DNA of 11,265 bases, from NCBI GenBank assembly GCA_030587505.1, contig JAUQYY010000189.1, forward strand, positions 1 through 11,265, written 5' to 3'. This stretch comes from Candidatus Sigynarchaeota archaeon (lineage in GTDB: Archaea > Asgardarchaeota > Jordarchaeia > Jordarchaeales > Jordarchaeaceae). The notes below the pieces were generated by a model, which saw nothing but the letters and a program-made list of their open reading frames with translations, had not been told where the DNA came from and did not search any database. Below, piece after piece: positions 1 to 6,949 of the stretch. Within the stretch, counting starts at the first letter, position 1; every line of letters starts with the position of its first letter. The position numbers were made by a program, and so were the translations under genes.

Positions 1-472
1 GGTCTCCTGATAAAATGCTGTAGCCTTGTTTTTCGTCGAAAACGGCGTCTCCCCAGAGTACGGGTAGACAACCCAACCTCAGGGAGCACTTCAGAGTTTT
101 GATGAACATGCCGGATAAGCTCTTGTCTTTCTGTAGGGAAATAGCAGATGGCTGTAGTGGAAACGCGGGTAATCCGACATTTTGAAGTTCATCCACGAAT
201 ATTAAATTTAGCTTACGCATAACCTGAACTGTTTTGGTAAATCCAAGCAGCTGATTCTCTGAACCTAAACCCTTATGCACGTTATACTCATCTGCAACCC
301 TGTGCCCAAAAGACCCTCCCCCGTGAACAAGAACCAGCTTCAAGCCGGGATCGCGTTCAAGCGCTACTTTGATTTCGGCCGATATTCTTTTTATTGCGTC
401 AAAGTCCGCGAGCATGCTCCGCTCCTTTCTTGTTATGACGCTTCCTCCGATTTTGAGTATGGTGTAACTCAT
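1..472 (-). CDS. ipk: Isopentenyl phosphate kinase, N-terminal part (cut by window edge)
   Basis: About 157 residues are visible, starting at the ATG at 472 and running off the low end of the window without a stop. The N-terminus MSYTILKIGGSVIT is the amino-acid-kinase phosphate-binding start, and GGGSFGH (about residues 51-57) carries the histidine that the isopentenyl phosphate kinase family uses to bind the substrate phosphate and that separates it from fosfomycin and glutamate kinases. The enzyme phosphorylates isopentenyl phosphate to isopentenyl diphosphate, the last step of the archaeal variant mevalonate pathway that feeds ether-lipid synthesis. The start is supported by GGAGG six bases upstream of the ATG. 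It lies 97 bases downstream of mevalonate kinase, an earlier step of the same pathway, so co-expression is likely. The C-terminal half, with part of the ATP site, is not in view. Confidence 0.9.
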   Translation of the reverse strand, partial: MSYTILKIGGSVITRKERSMLADFDAIKRISAEIKVALERDPGLKLVLVHGGGSFGHRVADEYNVHKGLGSENQLLGFTKTVQVMRKLNLIFVDELQNVGLPAFPLQPSAISLQKDKSLSGMFIKTLKCSLRLGCLPVLWGDAVFDEKQGYSILSGD

Positions 473-569
473 AGAATTCCTCCAATCTTGGTTTCCCACC
501 CTCCGAGGGAGACACTAGCGTTTCGAATCCTAGGAAAGGACGGGAATTCTGATTCGAACATTAGTAGGA

Positions 570-1530
570 TTACTCCTCTATTCTTACGCCCTGCGAGGAT
601 ATGTTTGTGATGAGGGGAGTCCCCCCAGCCCTTTTTATGGCGTCGGCTATTTGCTTCTGTTTTGCTTCGGGGGATAATGCTATTATGCAGCCGCCTCCAC
701 CTGCGCCCGTTAACTTGGCGCCGTAGGCCCCGCTCTTCCTAGCGGCGTCTATGAGTCTGTTAAGCTCAAACGTGGAAACTCCTATCGCTTCTAGTAGTCC
801 CTGATTGATATTCATTAGTTCTCCGAGTGCAGGTAGATCGTTTCTGTTTAGAAGTTTTATTCCCTCATTCACGAGAATGCCTATCGAGCTAATGATTGAG
901 GTCATCACCGCCATTTGCCTCTCTCTTCTCAACCTAACTCTTCTAACCCAATCCGCAGTATTTCTTTCTATACCACTGTCACCAATCACGAGGGGAATCT
1001 TTGACGTAATCTGAATCTGTTTTATATCACCCTTTTTAAACAGTATGGCGCCTCCGTAGGTCGCGATTGTATTATCAATTCCAGAGGGTGTGCCATGAAC
1101 AATTTTTTCGGCCTTATAGGCTATGTTCGAAATTTCATCCTTTGAAAGCTTTAAATCTAAACACGCCCCAACAGCCGCGGTGGTAGCCACCGAAACAGCG
1201 GCAGAAGATCCCAGTCCTGCACCCGGAGGAATTTCAGACTCTATCGAAATGTTAAAACCATAATCAAAACCGCCTCTGTGTGAAAGCTCGTTACAAACAG
1301 CCCATACAGGCTCAAAAATACGTGGCAGGTGCGGCGGATAAGCTTCATCAACTTTGAATTTTGTTTTCTTACCGTATTCGCGGGAAAAAACCTGGCACTC
1401 TTTTCCATCGTCGCGGCCGACGGTTACATAAACCCGCTTATCTATTGCTGCGACTAGGGCGGGTTCTCCATAAACAACCGCGTGTTCACCGAAAAAAGAT
1501 TACCTTTCCGGGAGCGGAAGCAGTTACCAT
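570..1530 (-). CDS. mvk: Mevalonate kinase with an apparent one-base frameshift
   Basis: This is a GHMP-family kinase that phosphorylates mevalonate for isoprenoid lipid synthesis. Read with one base removed from the A6 run at 1492-1497 (T6 on the coding strand), the product is 319 residues, normal for archaeal mevalonate kinase. All family motifs are present: APGKVIFFGEHAVVYG (6-21), PPGAGLGSSAA (101-111), the TPSGID segment with the catalytic-type Asp at about 152, and the C-terminal KLTGAGGGGC loop (272-281). As written, the frame from the ATG at 1530 reads 14 codons and stops at TGA straight after the homopolymer, while the rest is open in another frame. GGTGAT four bases before the ATG at 1530 supports this start; an in-frame GTG at 1539 is possible. 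Only a single base separates perfectly contiguous conserved residues, so an intron is not the explanation. A sequencing or assembly error is the simplest cause; slippage-based recoding or a recent pseudogene are alternatives. Confidence 0.88.
1492..1497 (-). other. Frameshift site: six-base homopolymer in mvk
   Basis: A run of six A on the plus strand (six T in the coding sense). The zero frame reads GTA ATC TTT TTT CGG TGA (stop). With five T it reads GTA ATC TTT TTC GGT GAA CAC, giving the conserved V-I-F-F-G-E-H motif. The net change needed is +1 (skip one base). Confidence 0.85.
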
Positions 1531-1613
1531 CCTAATCACCTTATGGTAGCCAGAAGACCTCCTCAAGAATTCGAATTATTTAGATTTAGGCTCCTTCCTG
1601 ATTTAGAGCCGCG

Positions 1614-2222
1614 TCACCTTTTTACTTTGGCCTCGAACTCTTCTACAGAAACGGGTAATTCGCCGTCAGGGGGAATTTCACCTCTCTCCCTTAAGACCTG
1701 CTGTGCTAATAACCAGTATATGAGGGAAAGTGCCCTACGCCCCTTGTTATTTGTGGGAATGACTAGATCAATGTTTGCGGTGGAGTTATCGGTGTCACAC
1801 AAAGCAACGACTGGTATTCGAGCCTTTGCAGCCTCACTCAACGCCTGTGAATCAGCTCTGGGATCGGTTAGCATTAGCACGTCTGGCTCAATGTACACGC
1901 TTAGGGACGGGTTTGTGAAGGTCCCAGGGATGAATCTACCTGCAATCGTGTGACCGCGTATTAAACTGCTGAACTTGCGCACTGGTCTTTGACCGTATTG
2001 CCTAGCAGACACAACCACTATTCTCGACGGTTCGAATCTTGCTAAGAAACGAGCAGCTATTCTTATCCTTTCATCTGTCTTTCTGATATCAAGAACATAA
2101 AGTCCATCGGATCTAACCCTGTAAATGAAGGGGACCATACTTTTCGTTTTAACCTGTGTTCCGATATGAACTCCCGCGGCTAGATACCTATCCAAGGGAA
2201 TTAACAGTTCTGGCTCCGACAT
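1614..2222 (-). CDS. rps2: 30S ribosomal protein uS2 (archaeal S2)
   Basis: A 202-residue small-subunit protein of normal length for archaeal uS2 (eukaryotic SA). Diagnostic stretches are LAAGVHIGTQ near residue 15, the FIYRVRSDGLYVLDI segment near 32-46, IPGTFTNP (about 97-104), the DPRADSQAL box and the DTDNSTANIDLVIPTNNKG segment that closes the globular core. It lies downstream of rpoN and upstream of mevalonate kinase, a conserved archaeal order. The ATG at 2222 lacks a strong Shine-Dalgarno site in the 20 bases before it, unlike most neighbours. The 75-base gap to rpoN is AT-rich and may hold its own promoter, so a short leader is possible, but I cannot define a clear TATA box. Confidence 0.97.
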   Translation of the reverse strand: MSEPELLIPLDRYLAAGVHIGTQVKTKSMVPFIYRVRSDGLYVLDIRKTDERIRIAARFLARFEPSRIVVVSARQYGQRPVRKFSSLIRGHTIAGRFIPGTFTNPSLSVYIEPDVLMLTDPRADSQALSEAAKARIPVVALCDTDNSTANIDLVIPTNNKGRRALSLIYWLLAQQVLRERGEIPPDGELPVSVEEFEAKVKR

Positions 2223-2297
2223 ATTATGGCACGCTCTAAATTCTGAGTGCTTTTGGATGGTCAGTCAAATAACATTTATCCCTAAAAATTTTGTGGA

Positions 2298-2498
2298 TTA
2301 GGTGTGCTGACTAAAGGGGAGTATATCATCTATCAGGTTGACGTGGCTCAGCAGCATACGCCTACAGCAGTACCGTGTAATGCCCAGACTGGTCAACACA
2401 GCGTCTGGGGGCTCACCCTGCCTTACCCGTCTGATGAATTCCTCCCACTTGTCGCCTACCAGTTTACCGCACGTGAAACATCTTATGGGTATTATCAT
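2298..2498 (-). CDS. rpoN: DNA-directed RNA polymerase subunit N (Rpb10-like)
   Basis: A 66-residue zinc-binding subunit that sits on the RNA polymerase assembly platform with subunits D, L and P. Starting at the ATG at 2498 it opens MIIPIRCFTCGK, the family N-terminus. The four zinc ligands are visible as C7-x2-C10 and the adjacent pair C44-C45 in the RYCCRRMLLSHV motif, and it ends near IDDILPF as usual. A longer reading from a TTG at 2516 would add six residues that the family does not have, so the ATG is preferred. GGGAGAT lies about eight bases upstream. It is preceded by a 150-base gap with a good TATA-like box, so it may begin a separate transcript. Subunit K, often next to it in archaea, is not found here. 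Confidence 0.97.
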   Translation of the reverse strand: MIIPIRCFTCGKLVGDKWEEFIRRVRQGEPPDAVLTSLGITRYCCRRMLLSHVNLIDDILPFSQHT

Positions 2499-2554
2499 AG
2501 AGCTAATCTCCCTCAATCATTGAGAAACGCTTCTAAGCTTTCCTAGGACGCAAG

Positions 2555-2567
2555 GTTATATAAAATT
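2555..2567 (-). promoter_or_regulatory. Probable TATA-box promoter for rpoN–rps2
   Basis: On the minus strand this stretch reads TTTTATATAACC, a close match to the archaeal box A. A start about 25 bases downstream (near 2534) would leave a leader of roughly 35 bases before the rpoN ATG at 2498. It lies in the 150-base gap between uS9 and rpoN, the longest gap in this half of the operon. Confidence 0.5.
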
Positions 2568-2650
2568 GATGACACCTAACGACTTCGCTTCTAGAGAAAG
2601 AAACTGGGTTAAGGATACACAAGCCATTCTAACCTAAGACCGCCGCGTGT

Positions 2651-3067
2651 TTACCTGTAGCTCTTCTGCTCTTTTGCACGAGCGCCTCTTCCTCCGGGTT
2701 TCTTCGGCTCCTTACGTCGGGGATCAGAAACGAGGATCTTTCTGTCATACTCTAAGAACTTTAGTCTTATCTGAGGATCATCAAAGTATTGTACCAGTGC
2801 CTTCGCAATGCTTGTTCTAGCAGCTTCCGCCTGGCTGGTTACGCCGCCTCCACGAACAGTGACATCTATGTCCACTTTGTTATACAAGTCGGATCCAACC
2901 AAAAGTAAGGGTTCTAACACCTTCTGGCGAGCTAGAAGAGGCTCCAATAGGTGAATCGGCCTCTTGTTGATTCTTATTCTTCCCGAGCCGGGTTTCAGAA
3001 CAGCTCTCGCTATCGCACTCTTTCTCTTTCCGCTTGTGAGTATAACCTTTTTGCTCATTTTGCTCAT
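2651..3067 (-). CDS. rps9: 30S ribosomal protein uS9
   Basis: A 138-residue protein of the small-subunit head. It shows the family hallmarks: GKRKSAIARAVLKPGSGRI near the N-terminus, TVRGGGVTSQAEAARTSIAKAL in the middle (about 69-90, glycine-rich loop then helix), and the basic C-terminus ending KSYR, whose last arginine reaches the P-site tRNA. Two in-frame ATG codons (3067 and 3058) are possible. The first is favoured because GGAGGT lies nine bases before it. It follows uL13 with an 18-base gap, so the two are almost certainly co-transcribed. Confidence 0.97.
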   Translation of the reverse strand: MSKMSKKVILTSGKRKSAIARAVLKPGSGRIRINKRPIHLLEPLLARQKVLEPLLLVGSDLYNKVDIDVTVRGGGVTSQAEAARTSIAKALVQYFDDPQIRLKFLEYDRKILVSDPRRKEPKKPGGRGARAKEQKSYR

Positions 3068-3085
3068 AAACGGTAAACCTCCACT

Positions 3086-3670
3086 TTAGGCCCTATTTAG
3101 GGGGGATACCCATCCCATTTCATTGGAAAGTGTTTCTACCGTAATATAGCTAGACTCTGTTTTCTTAACGTGCGCCTCAGAAACTGTTTGAATTGGAATT
3201 TGGCTTAAGTATTCGGGTACACCAATATAAACCCTGAGGCGCTTATAAGCGGCCTTTCCACGGGGTTTTTTCCAAGGAAGCATCCCCCGAATAGTGCGCT
3301 TAACTATTCGGTCAGGCCTACGATAGTGGAAAGGCCCTTTCCAGGGCGCCGTGTGAGTTTTAATCTGCAGTTTTGATTTGTACCGCAACACTATCATGTT
3401 TTTCTTACCAGTAATTACGGCTTTCTCGGAATTGACAATCGCTACCCTTTCGCCTCGCAGAAGGCGTGTAGCAACCACACTTGCTAATCTCCCGAGAATG
3501 AGGTCTGTTGCATCAATCACCACTAGGTTGTCGAGAGGTAGGGGGGCTTCAGTGGTCTTTTTCTTTGGCTGCCTCGCGACTTTCTCTACCTTTTCCTCGG
3601 CTTCTTCCTTTTCATCCGTCTTTTCGGCTTTTTTCTTCGCCTTAACCGCTTTTTTCGACATTTTACCCAC
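3086..3670 (-). CDS. rpl13: 50S ribosomal protein uL13 with a charged N-terminal extension
   Basis: A large-subunit protein of 194 residues. The conserved core begins near residue 49 with VVIDATDLILGRLAS and continues through the NSEKAVITGKK and FHYRRPDRI segments and the RGMLPWKKPRGKAAYKRL region, as in archaeal and eukaryotic uL13. The first 45 or so residues are extra: almost only Lys, Glu, Ala and Arg, probably disordered and able to contact rRNA. The start is uncertain: GTG at 3670 or the in-frame ATG at 3661 (residue 4), neither with a strong Shine-Dalgarno site. The GTG lies four bases after the eL18 stop, so translational coupling is likely. Confidence 0.96.
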   Translation of the reverse strand: MGKMSKKAVKAKKKAEKTDEKEEAEEKVEKVARQPKKKTTEAPLPLDNLVVIDATDLILGRLASVVATRLLRGERVAIVNSEKAVITGKKNMIVLRYKSKLQIKTHTAPWKGPFHYRRPDRIVKRTIRGMLPWKKPRGKAAYKRLRVYIGVPEYLSQIPIQTVSEAHVKKTESSYITVETLSNEMGWVSPLNRA

Positions 3671-3674
3671 TCGT

Positions 3675-4040
3675 TTACCTGATTATTTTAACTTTGCTAC
3701 CAGAAGGGTTTCTATTCATGAGTTCTTGGATGGTTATGCATTCGCCTCCAATTTTTCTAGTCTTGTTCAAGGCCTCCTTGGAAAAGGACAACGCCGCAAT
3801 GCACACCTTATGGTCAAGTTCTCCTGAGGCCAAAACCTTTCCAGGCACTAAGACCGTTTCACCATTAACTGTGAACCTATTAATTTTGGATAGGTTTACG
3901 GCGGCTCTGTTTCTTCTGGGGCGCTTTAATTCTTTTGAGGCCTTCTTCCAGACGTTGCTTTTTTCTGACTTTGATTTCTTCTCTAGGGCGATTATTAACT
4001 TTCTGACATCGGGGTTTGTAGGTCCGGTTGGTTTAGGCAA
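3675..4040 (-). CDS. rpl18e: 50S ribosomal protein eL18
   Basis: A large-subunit protein shared by archaea and eukaryotes. The family core is clear: TGPTNPDVRKLIIALEKK at the N-terminus, WKKASKELKRPRRNRAAVNLSKI, then LVPGKVLASGELDHKVCIAALSFS, ending in SGSKVKIIR. I place the start at the TTG at 4040 because GGAGG (4049-4053) lies eight bases before it and the product (about 121 residues) then begins at the usual point. An in-frame ATG at 4061 would add seven acidic residues and has no ribosome binding site. It follows rpoD by about 50 bases and precedes uL13 by four. Confidence 0.95.
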   Translation of the reverse strand: MPKPTGPTNPDVRKLIIALEKKSKSEKSNVWKKASKELKRPRRNRAAVNLSKINRFTVNGETVLVPGKVLASGELDHKVCIAALSFSKEALNKTRKIGGECITIQELMNRNPSGSKVKIIR

Positions 4041-4093
4041 ATGTTCAGCCTCCGATTCCATTCCATATCGTATGTCACAGATGAGACACGGGT

Positions 4094-4900
4094 TTATGAG
4101 GTTGTGGAGGAAAGGAGCGCCTTGAGTTCTTTAACCTTTCCCTCAAATATTTCAACTGCCTTTTTAACTATTTCTTCGGGGGGTAGAGCCCCCGTAGACT
4201 CGATGGTAAATATAAACGAAGAATCGTCGAAATCAACGTGAATGGCGTCGAACTCACATTCTTCTTCGCATGACTTGCAAAGTGAACAGTTGAAAACATC
4301 CTTTATCATAATTGACTTGTTTTTGAGGTCCAAAACACCCTTTGGACAGATCTCTACACAATCGCCACAAGCCTCACACTTGTCCACTTCGAGCTGCACA
4401 ATTGGTTTATATTTATAGGCACATGAGGAAACGGGTTGATATTTTGCATGGTCTTTTCCTTTACCGAGGCAAGCATAAGCCTCCAGCACAATGCGCTGAC
4501 CGCGTGCCAAACGAACAATGGGAATCTTGTCACTAACAGGAACCACCAGAGGGTCCTGAGACTTCAACTCTCCAGAGTAAACAGTCACACCGTCTTCCTC
4601 AGCCTCCCTCTCAAGTGTGAAGGTGAGTTGACACTGTGAACACCCAGCCCCTTCACAGCTACATTCTTCAGGCAAAACGTAATGCTCCAGATCGGTTTTA
4701 AGGGGTATGAGGCCCAGACGGTGGGCAAGAATTTCGTCGAACAGGGGAGACGTGTTCTCTATAATAATAACTTCTTCGATGGCCATAGTTGGCACTTCGG
4801 CTAGGATGATGCGACGTAAAGCGTTAGCGAACGCTACATCCACATCTTCAAGCATAAATTTTAGGATGTTTTGGTCTCGGGAAAGTATTCGGATGTTCAT
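4094..4900 (-). CDS. rpoD: DNA-directed RNA polymerase subunit D with two-cluster ferredoxin domain
   Basis: The archaeal homologue of Rpb3 and bacterial alpha; it dimerises with subunit L to start polymerase assembly. The dimerisation core is visible as FANALRRIILAEVPTMAIEEV (about 24-44) and EILAHRLGLIPLK. Residue numbers are from the ATG at 4900 (268 aa). A CxCx4CxxC motif at 80-90 is a likely metal site. The inserted domain 3 holds two complete ferredoxin motifs: C175-x2-C178-x2-C181-x3-C185-Pro and C205-x2-C208-x2-C211-x3-C215, enough for two [4Fe-4S] clusters. Many archaeal and all eukaryotic homologues have lost one or both. GGTGTGAT immediately upstream supports the ATG; a GTG at 4906 is possible. 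It follows uS11 after a 130-base gap in which I see no clear promoter. Confidence 0.97.
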   Translation of the reverse strand: MNIRILSRDQNILKFMLEDVDVAFANALRRIILAEVPTMAIEEVIIIENTSPLFDEILAHRLGLIPLKTDLEHYVLPEECSCEGAGCSQCQLTFTLEREAEEDGVTVYSGELKSQDPLVVPVSDKIPIVRLARGQRIVLEAYACLGKGKDHAKYQPVSSCAYKYKPIVQLEVDKCEACGDCVEICPKGVLDLKNKSIMIKDVFNCSLCKSCEEECEFDAIHVDFDDSSFIFTIESTGALPPEEIVKKAVEIFEGKVKELKALLSSTTS

Positions 4901-5037
4901 AATCACACCAACAAGCTTGGATTAACTTTGCTAATCTAAACGGGACAAGTTCTCAGGGACAACGCTAAACAATGTTGTCAAAACTACACTTGACTTTATT
5001 CCTTCCAAACAGGGGAGACGATGAGGCGTGTTTTGAT

Positions 5038-5439
5038 TTAAACCCTGCGACCGCGTCTTCCACCTGGTCTACGCGTACCATCGTGTGGGTACGGGGTTAC
5101 TTCTTCGATTCGCCCGATTCTCAGCCCGGCTCTTGCCAGTGCACGTATGGCCGCTTGAGCTCCTGGACCCGGCGTTTTGGGTCCGTGTCCGCCAGGGGCC
5201 CTGACGTATATGTGTATTGCTGTGATACCTTTATCCATGGCTACCTGCGCAGCCCTGTAGGCTGCCTGCATAGCCGCGTAGGGAGAGGATTCATCTCTGT
5301 CAGCCTTTACTATCATACCTCCTGAAAATCGCGCGATTGTCTCCGCACCTGAAATGTCAGTTATGTGAACTATGGTATCGTTATAAGAAGAGTATATGCG
5401 GGCAATACCCCAGTGGGTTTTCTTCGACTTTTCACTCAT
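5038..5439 (-). CDS. rps11: 30S ribosomal protein uS11
   Basis: A 133-residue protein of the small-subunit platform near the mRNA exit. Visible hallmarks are SSYNDTIVHITDISGAET near the N-terminus, VKADRDESSPYAAMQAA, the IHIYVRAPGGHGPKTPGPGA loop, and the basic tail ending HDGTRRPGGRRGRRV, which is the archaeal/eukaryotic form. The ATG at 5439 is preceded by GGAGAGG about nine bases upstream. Only 23 bases separate it from the uS4 stop, so the two are co-transcribed. Confidence 0.98.
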   Translation of the reverse strand: MSEKSKKTHWGIARIYSSYNDTIVHITDISGAETIARFSGGMIVKADRDESSPYAAMQAAYRAAQVAMDKGITAIHIYVRAPGGHGPKTPGPGAQAAIRALARAGLRIGRIEEVTPYPHDGTRRPGGRRGRRV

Positions 5440-5462
5440 TTTCGGTTCCTCTCCTAGGTTGT

Positions 5463-5996
5463 TTATTGTTGTTCTTCGACATTCGTGGCGACACGTTCAG
5501 GATGATTCGGGTCGCTTAGGGGGGAAGATGGAGCGAAGGATATTAAATCCTCCTCTTCTCTTTTGACCAGGTACCCAGGTGAGGTAACACGTCTCCCATC
5601 CACAGCGATGTGCCCGTGTGTTATTAGTTGCCTTGCGTGGTAAGTAGATTTCGATAATCCTTTCTTATGAACTATAGTCTGTAACCGTCTGTTCAGTATA
5701 TCATCAACTCGGAGCAGGAGCACATCATCCAGCGAAGCGTCGGGAGGTAAGATTCCTAGGCGATTGAGCCTGCCGACTAGTAATTTTCTTGATTTTTCCT
5801 GTTCCTCATCCGGAAGAGCGAGAAAGCGTCTGGCCTGGTCTCTGATACCTCGGAGCATGGTGCTCGCACGCCAGACTTCTCGCTTGTTTCTTAATCCATA
5901 CTTACCTACGAGGATTAACTCATTGTGTATTCTATCCTTCTGCCAGGGATGCCTCGGAGTCCTGTATTTCTTTCTCTGTTTTTTAGGATCACCCAT
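5463..5996 (-). CDS. rps4: 30S ribosomal protein uS4
   Basis: A 177-residue primary 16S rRNA-binding protein. The archaeal-type N-terminus (MGDPKKQRKKYRTPRHPW) is followed by a helical basic region and an S4 RNA-binding domain at about 102-154, with RLQTIVHKKGLSKSTYHARQ and HIAVDGRRVTSPGYLV as its conserved halves. The C-terminal twenty or so residues are acidic and polar and not conserved in the family. The ATG at 5996 has GAGGT seven to eight bases upstream. It sits 18 bases after the uS13 stop, matching the usual uS13–uS4–uS11–rpoD order. Confidence 0.98.
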   Translation of the reverse strand: MGDPKKQRKKYRTPRHPWQKDRIHNELILVGKYGLRNKREVWRASTMLRGIRDQARRFLALPDEEQEKSRKLLVGRLNRLGILPPDASLDDVLLLRVDDILNRRLQTIVHKKGLSKSTYHARQLITHGHIAVDGRRVTSPGYLVKREEEDLISFAPSSPLSDPNHPERVATNVEEQQ

Positions 5997-6014
5997 TTGT
6001 AAAACCTCGAAACC

Positions 6015-6467
6015 TTACCTTTTCTTCCTCCTTACGCCTACCGTCTGGCCCTTACGACCCGTGGTCTTGGTGCGTTGCCCTCTCACCTTTAGCCCCAGGG
6101 CATGTCTTATACCTCTATAACTCTTTGTTCTTCTCAAGGTATCAATATCGTTCTTGATGGTTAGAGTTAGATCGGAGCCGATTAAATGTCTATCTCTCCC
6201 GGTGCTGACGTCCTTTTGCCTGTTTAACATCCAACCGGGAATACCGAATTTTGCAGGGTCGGCTAGTATCTCCTCCACTTTCTTAACATCCTGGTCAGAA
6301 ACGTAACCCAGCCTAATGTTTGGGTCTAGGCCAGCTACCCGGAGGATAGCATCCGCTAGCCTAATGCCCACGCCCTTGATATCGGTTAGGGCGTAGAGGA
6401 ACTTTTTTGAACCGTCCAAGTCTGTGCCTGCAACCCGAACAATGTAACGATACTCTTCCGACGACAA
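6015..6467 (-). CDS. rps13: 30S ribosomal protein uS13
   Basis: A 150-residue head protein that contacts the large subunit and P-site tRNA. Conserved elements are YIVRVAGTDLDGSK, the helix-hairpin-helix ALTDIKGVGIRLADAILRVAGL, the DLTLTIKNDIDTL segment, and the C-terminal SYRGIRHALGLKVRGQRTK with the basic tail ending RRKKR. The start is a TTG at 6467 with GGAGTGA six bases before it; no in-frame ATG exists before residue 79, so the TTG is needed to keep the conserved N-terminus. It is the first gene of the left-hand operon, downstream of the 740-base stretch that holds the tRNA gene. Confidence 0.97.
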   Translation of the reverse strand: MSSEEYRYIVRVAGTDLDGSKKFLYALTDIKGVGIRLADAILRVAGLDPNIRLGYVSDQDVKKVEEILADPAKFGIPGWMLNRQKDVSTGRDRHLIGSDLTLTIKNDIDTLRRTKSYRGIRHALGLKVRGQRTKTTGRKGQTVGVRRKKR

Positions 6468-6508
6468 ATGTGTTCACTCCTCATTAGGAAGCAAAAACAC
6501 CAAAACAT

Positions 6509-6523
6509 CCAAATAAACTTTAC
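6509..6523 (-). promoter_or_regulatory. Probable promoter of the uS13 operon
   Basis: The minus strand reads GTAAAGTTTATTTGG here, an AT-rich match to BRE plus box A. Transcription from about 25 bases downstream (near 6487) would give a leader of about 20 bases that still includes the GGAGTGA ribosome binding site. The tRNA gene upstream lies on the other strand, so this operon needs its own promoter. Confidence 0.45.
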
Positions 6524-6573
6524 GTACAAACAGGAAAGAGACGAAGCAAACGTGTGTTTTGTGGGCCTTGTTC

Positions 6574-6590
6574 TCCGCCTTTTTGGCGGA
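6574..6590. repeat. Perfect 6-bp hairpin TCCGCC–TTTTT–GGCGGA
   Basis: Six perfect pairs close a five-base loop in an otherwise A-rich region. There is no T tract on either side to make a terminator, and no two-part pocket for an H/ACA guide even though ATTACA follows it. Its function is unknown. Confidence 0.4.
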
Positions 6591-6826
6591 TTACAGAGAG
6601 AAGAGTTTGTGAGGCTTCTTTTCTAGAAGAAGACACGTAAAAAGGAGTTCATAAAGGTTTCCCAAAAAACACGAAAGAGTACCATTACAGCGTGTCAACA
6701 TAGAGCAATCTCCCCAACCAGATAATCCTCCTCAACCAACAGAGCAGCACAAGTCAAAGCCCAAAAAAATTAAAGTTTACAAAGAAAATCACTCCTACCG
6801 ACGAATGATGTAATCTAACTGAAAAC

Positions 6827-6836
6827 AAATAAATAT
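6827..6836 (+). promoter_or_regulatory. Possible box A for the tRNA-Ser gene
   Basis: AAATAAATAT is the most TATA-like plus-strand stretch upstream of the tRNA. It lies about 80 bases before the first mature base, which would imply a 5' leader of 50 bases or more removed by RNase P. No better box is seen at the usual 25-30 bases. Confidence 0.2.
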
Positions 6837-6933
6837 GCCAAAATCTCTAAACTAGAGAATAGCCAACACTGTTAATCATTTGTTACTGATATTGTTTGAA
6901 TTGTAACGAAAGCCGGGATAGCCAAGCGGATCA

Positions 6934-6949
6934 CACAGAAGGTGTCCGT
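6934..6949 (+). other. Probable 16-nt tRNA intron in the D-loop
   Basis: Central helix GGAT (6928-6931) with GTCC (6944-6947), bulges CAC (6932-6934) and GTA (6948-6950), cutting after 6933 and 6949. The inner helix is only two pairs around a five-base loop and there is no outer helix, so this is a relaxed motif. Some removal here is needed: 30 bases lie between the D-stem halves where 11-13 are normal. Confidence 0.5.

Larger units (their letters stand above)
6468..6911. other. 444-base region without a recognisable gene
   Basis: This is A-rich on the plus strand, with no open frame resembling a gene on either strand. Apart from the uS13 promoter it holds two small hairpins (TCCGCC/GGCGGA at 6574-6590 and CTTCTT/AAGAAG at 6615-6632), A6 and A7 runs at 6664-6669 and 6763-6769 (T runs on the minus strand, possibly terminating antisense read-through from cbf5), and an AT-rich box near 6827-6836 that could serve the tRNA gene. 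I recognise no known RNA family. Confidence 0.5.

Noticed and set aside
275..610. Plus-strand frame of 111 codons near the left end
   Set aside because: It is antisense to the isopentenyl phosphate kinase gene and the gap before it; no homology and no conserved motif.
6574..6600. H/ACA guide RNA ending in ACA after the CCGCC hairpin
   Set aside because: The hairpin has no internal guide pocket and no K-turn, and is far too short.
6805..6822. C/D box guide RNA (ATGATG followed by CTGA)
   Set aside because: Only seven to eight bases lie between the boxes, the C box is imperfect, and there is no second box pair or terminal stem.
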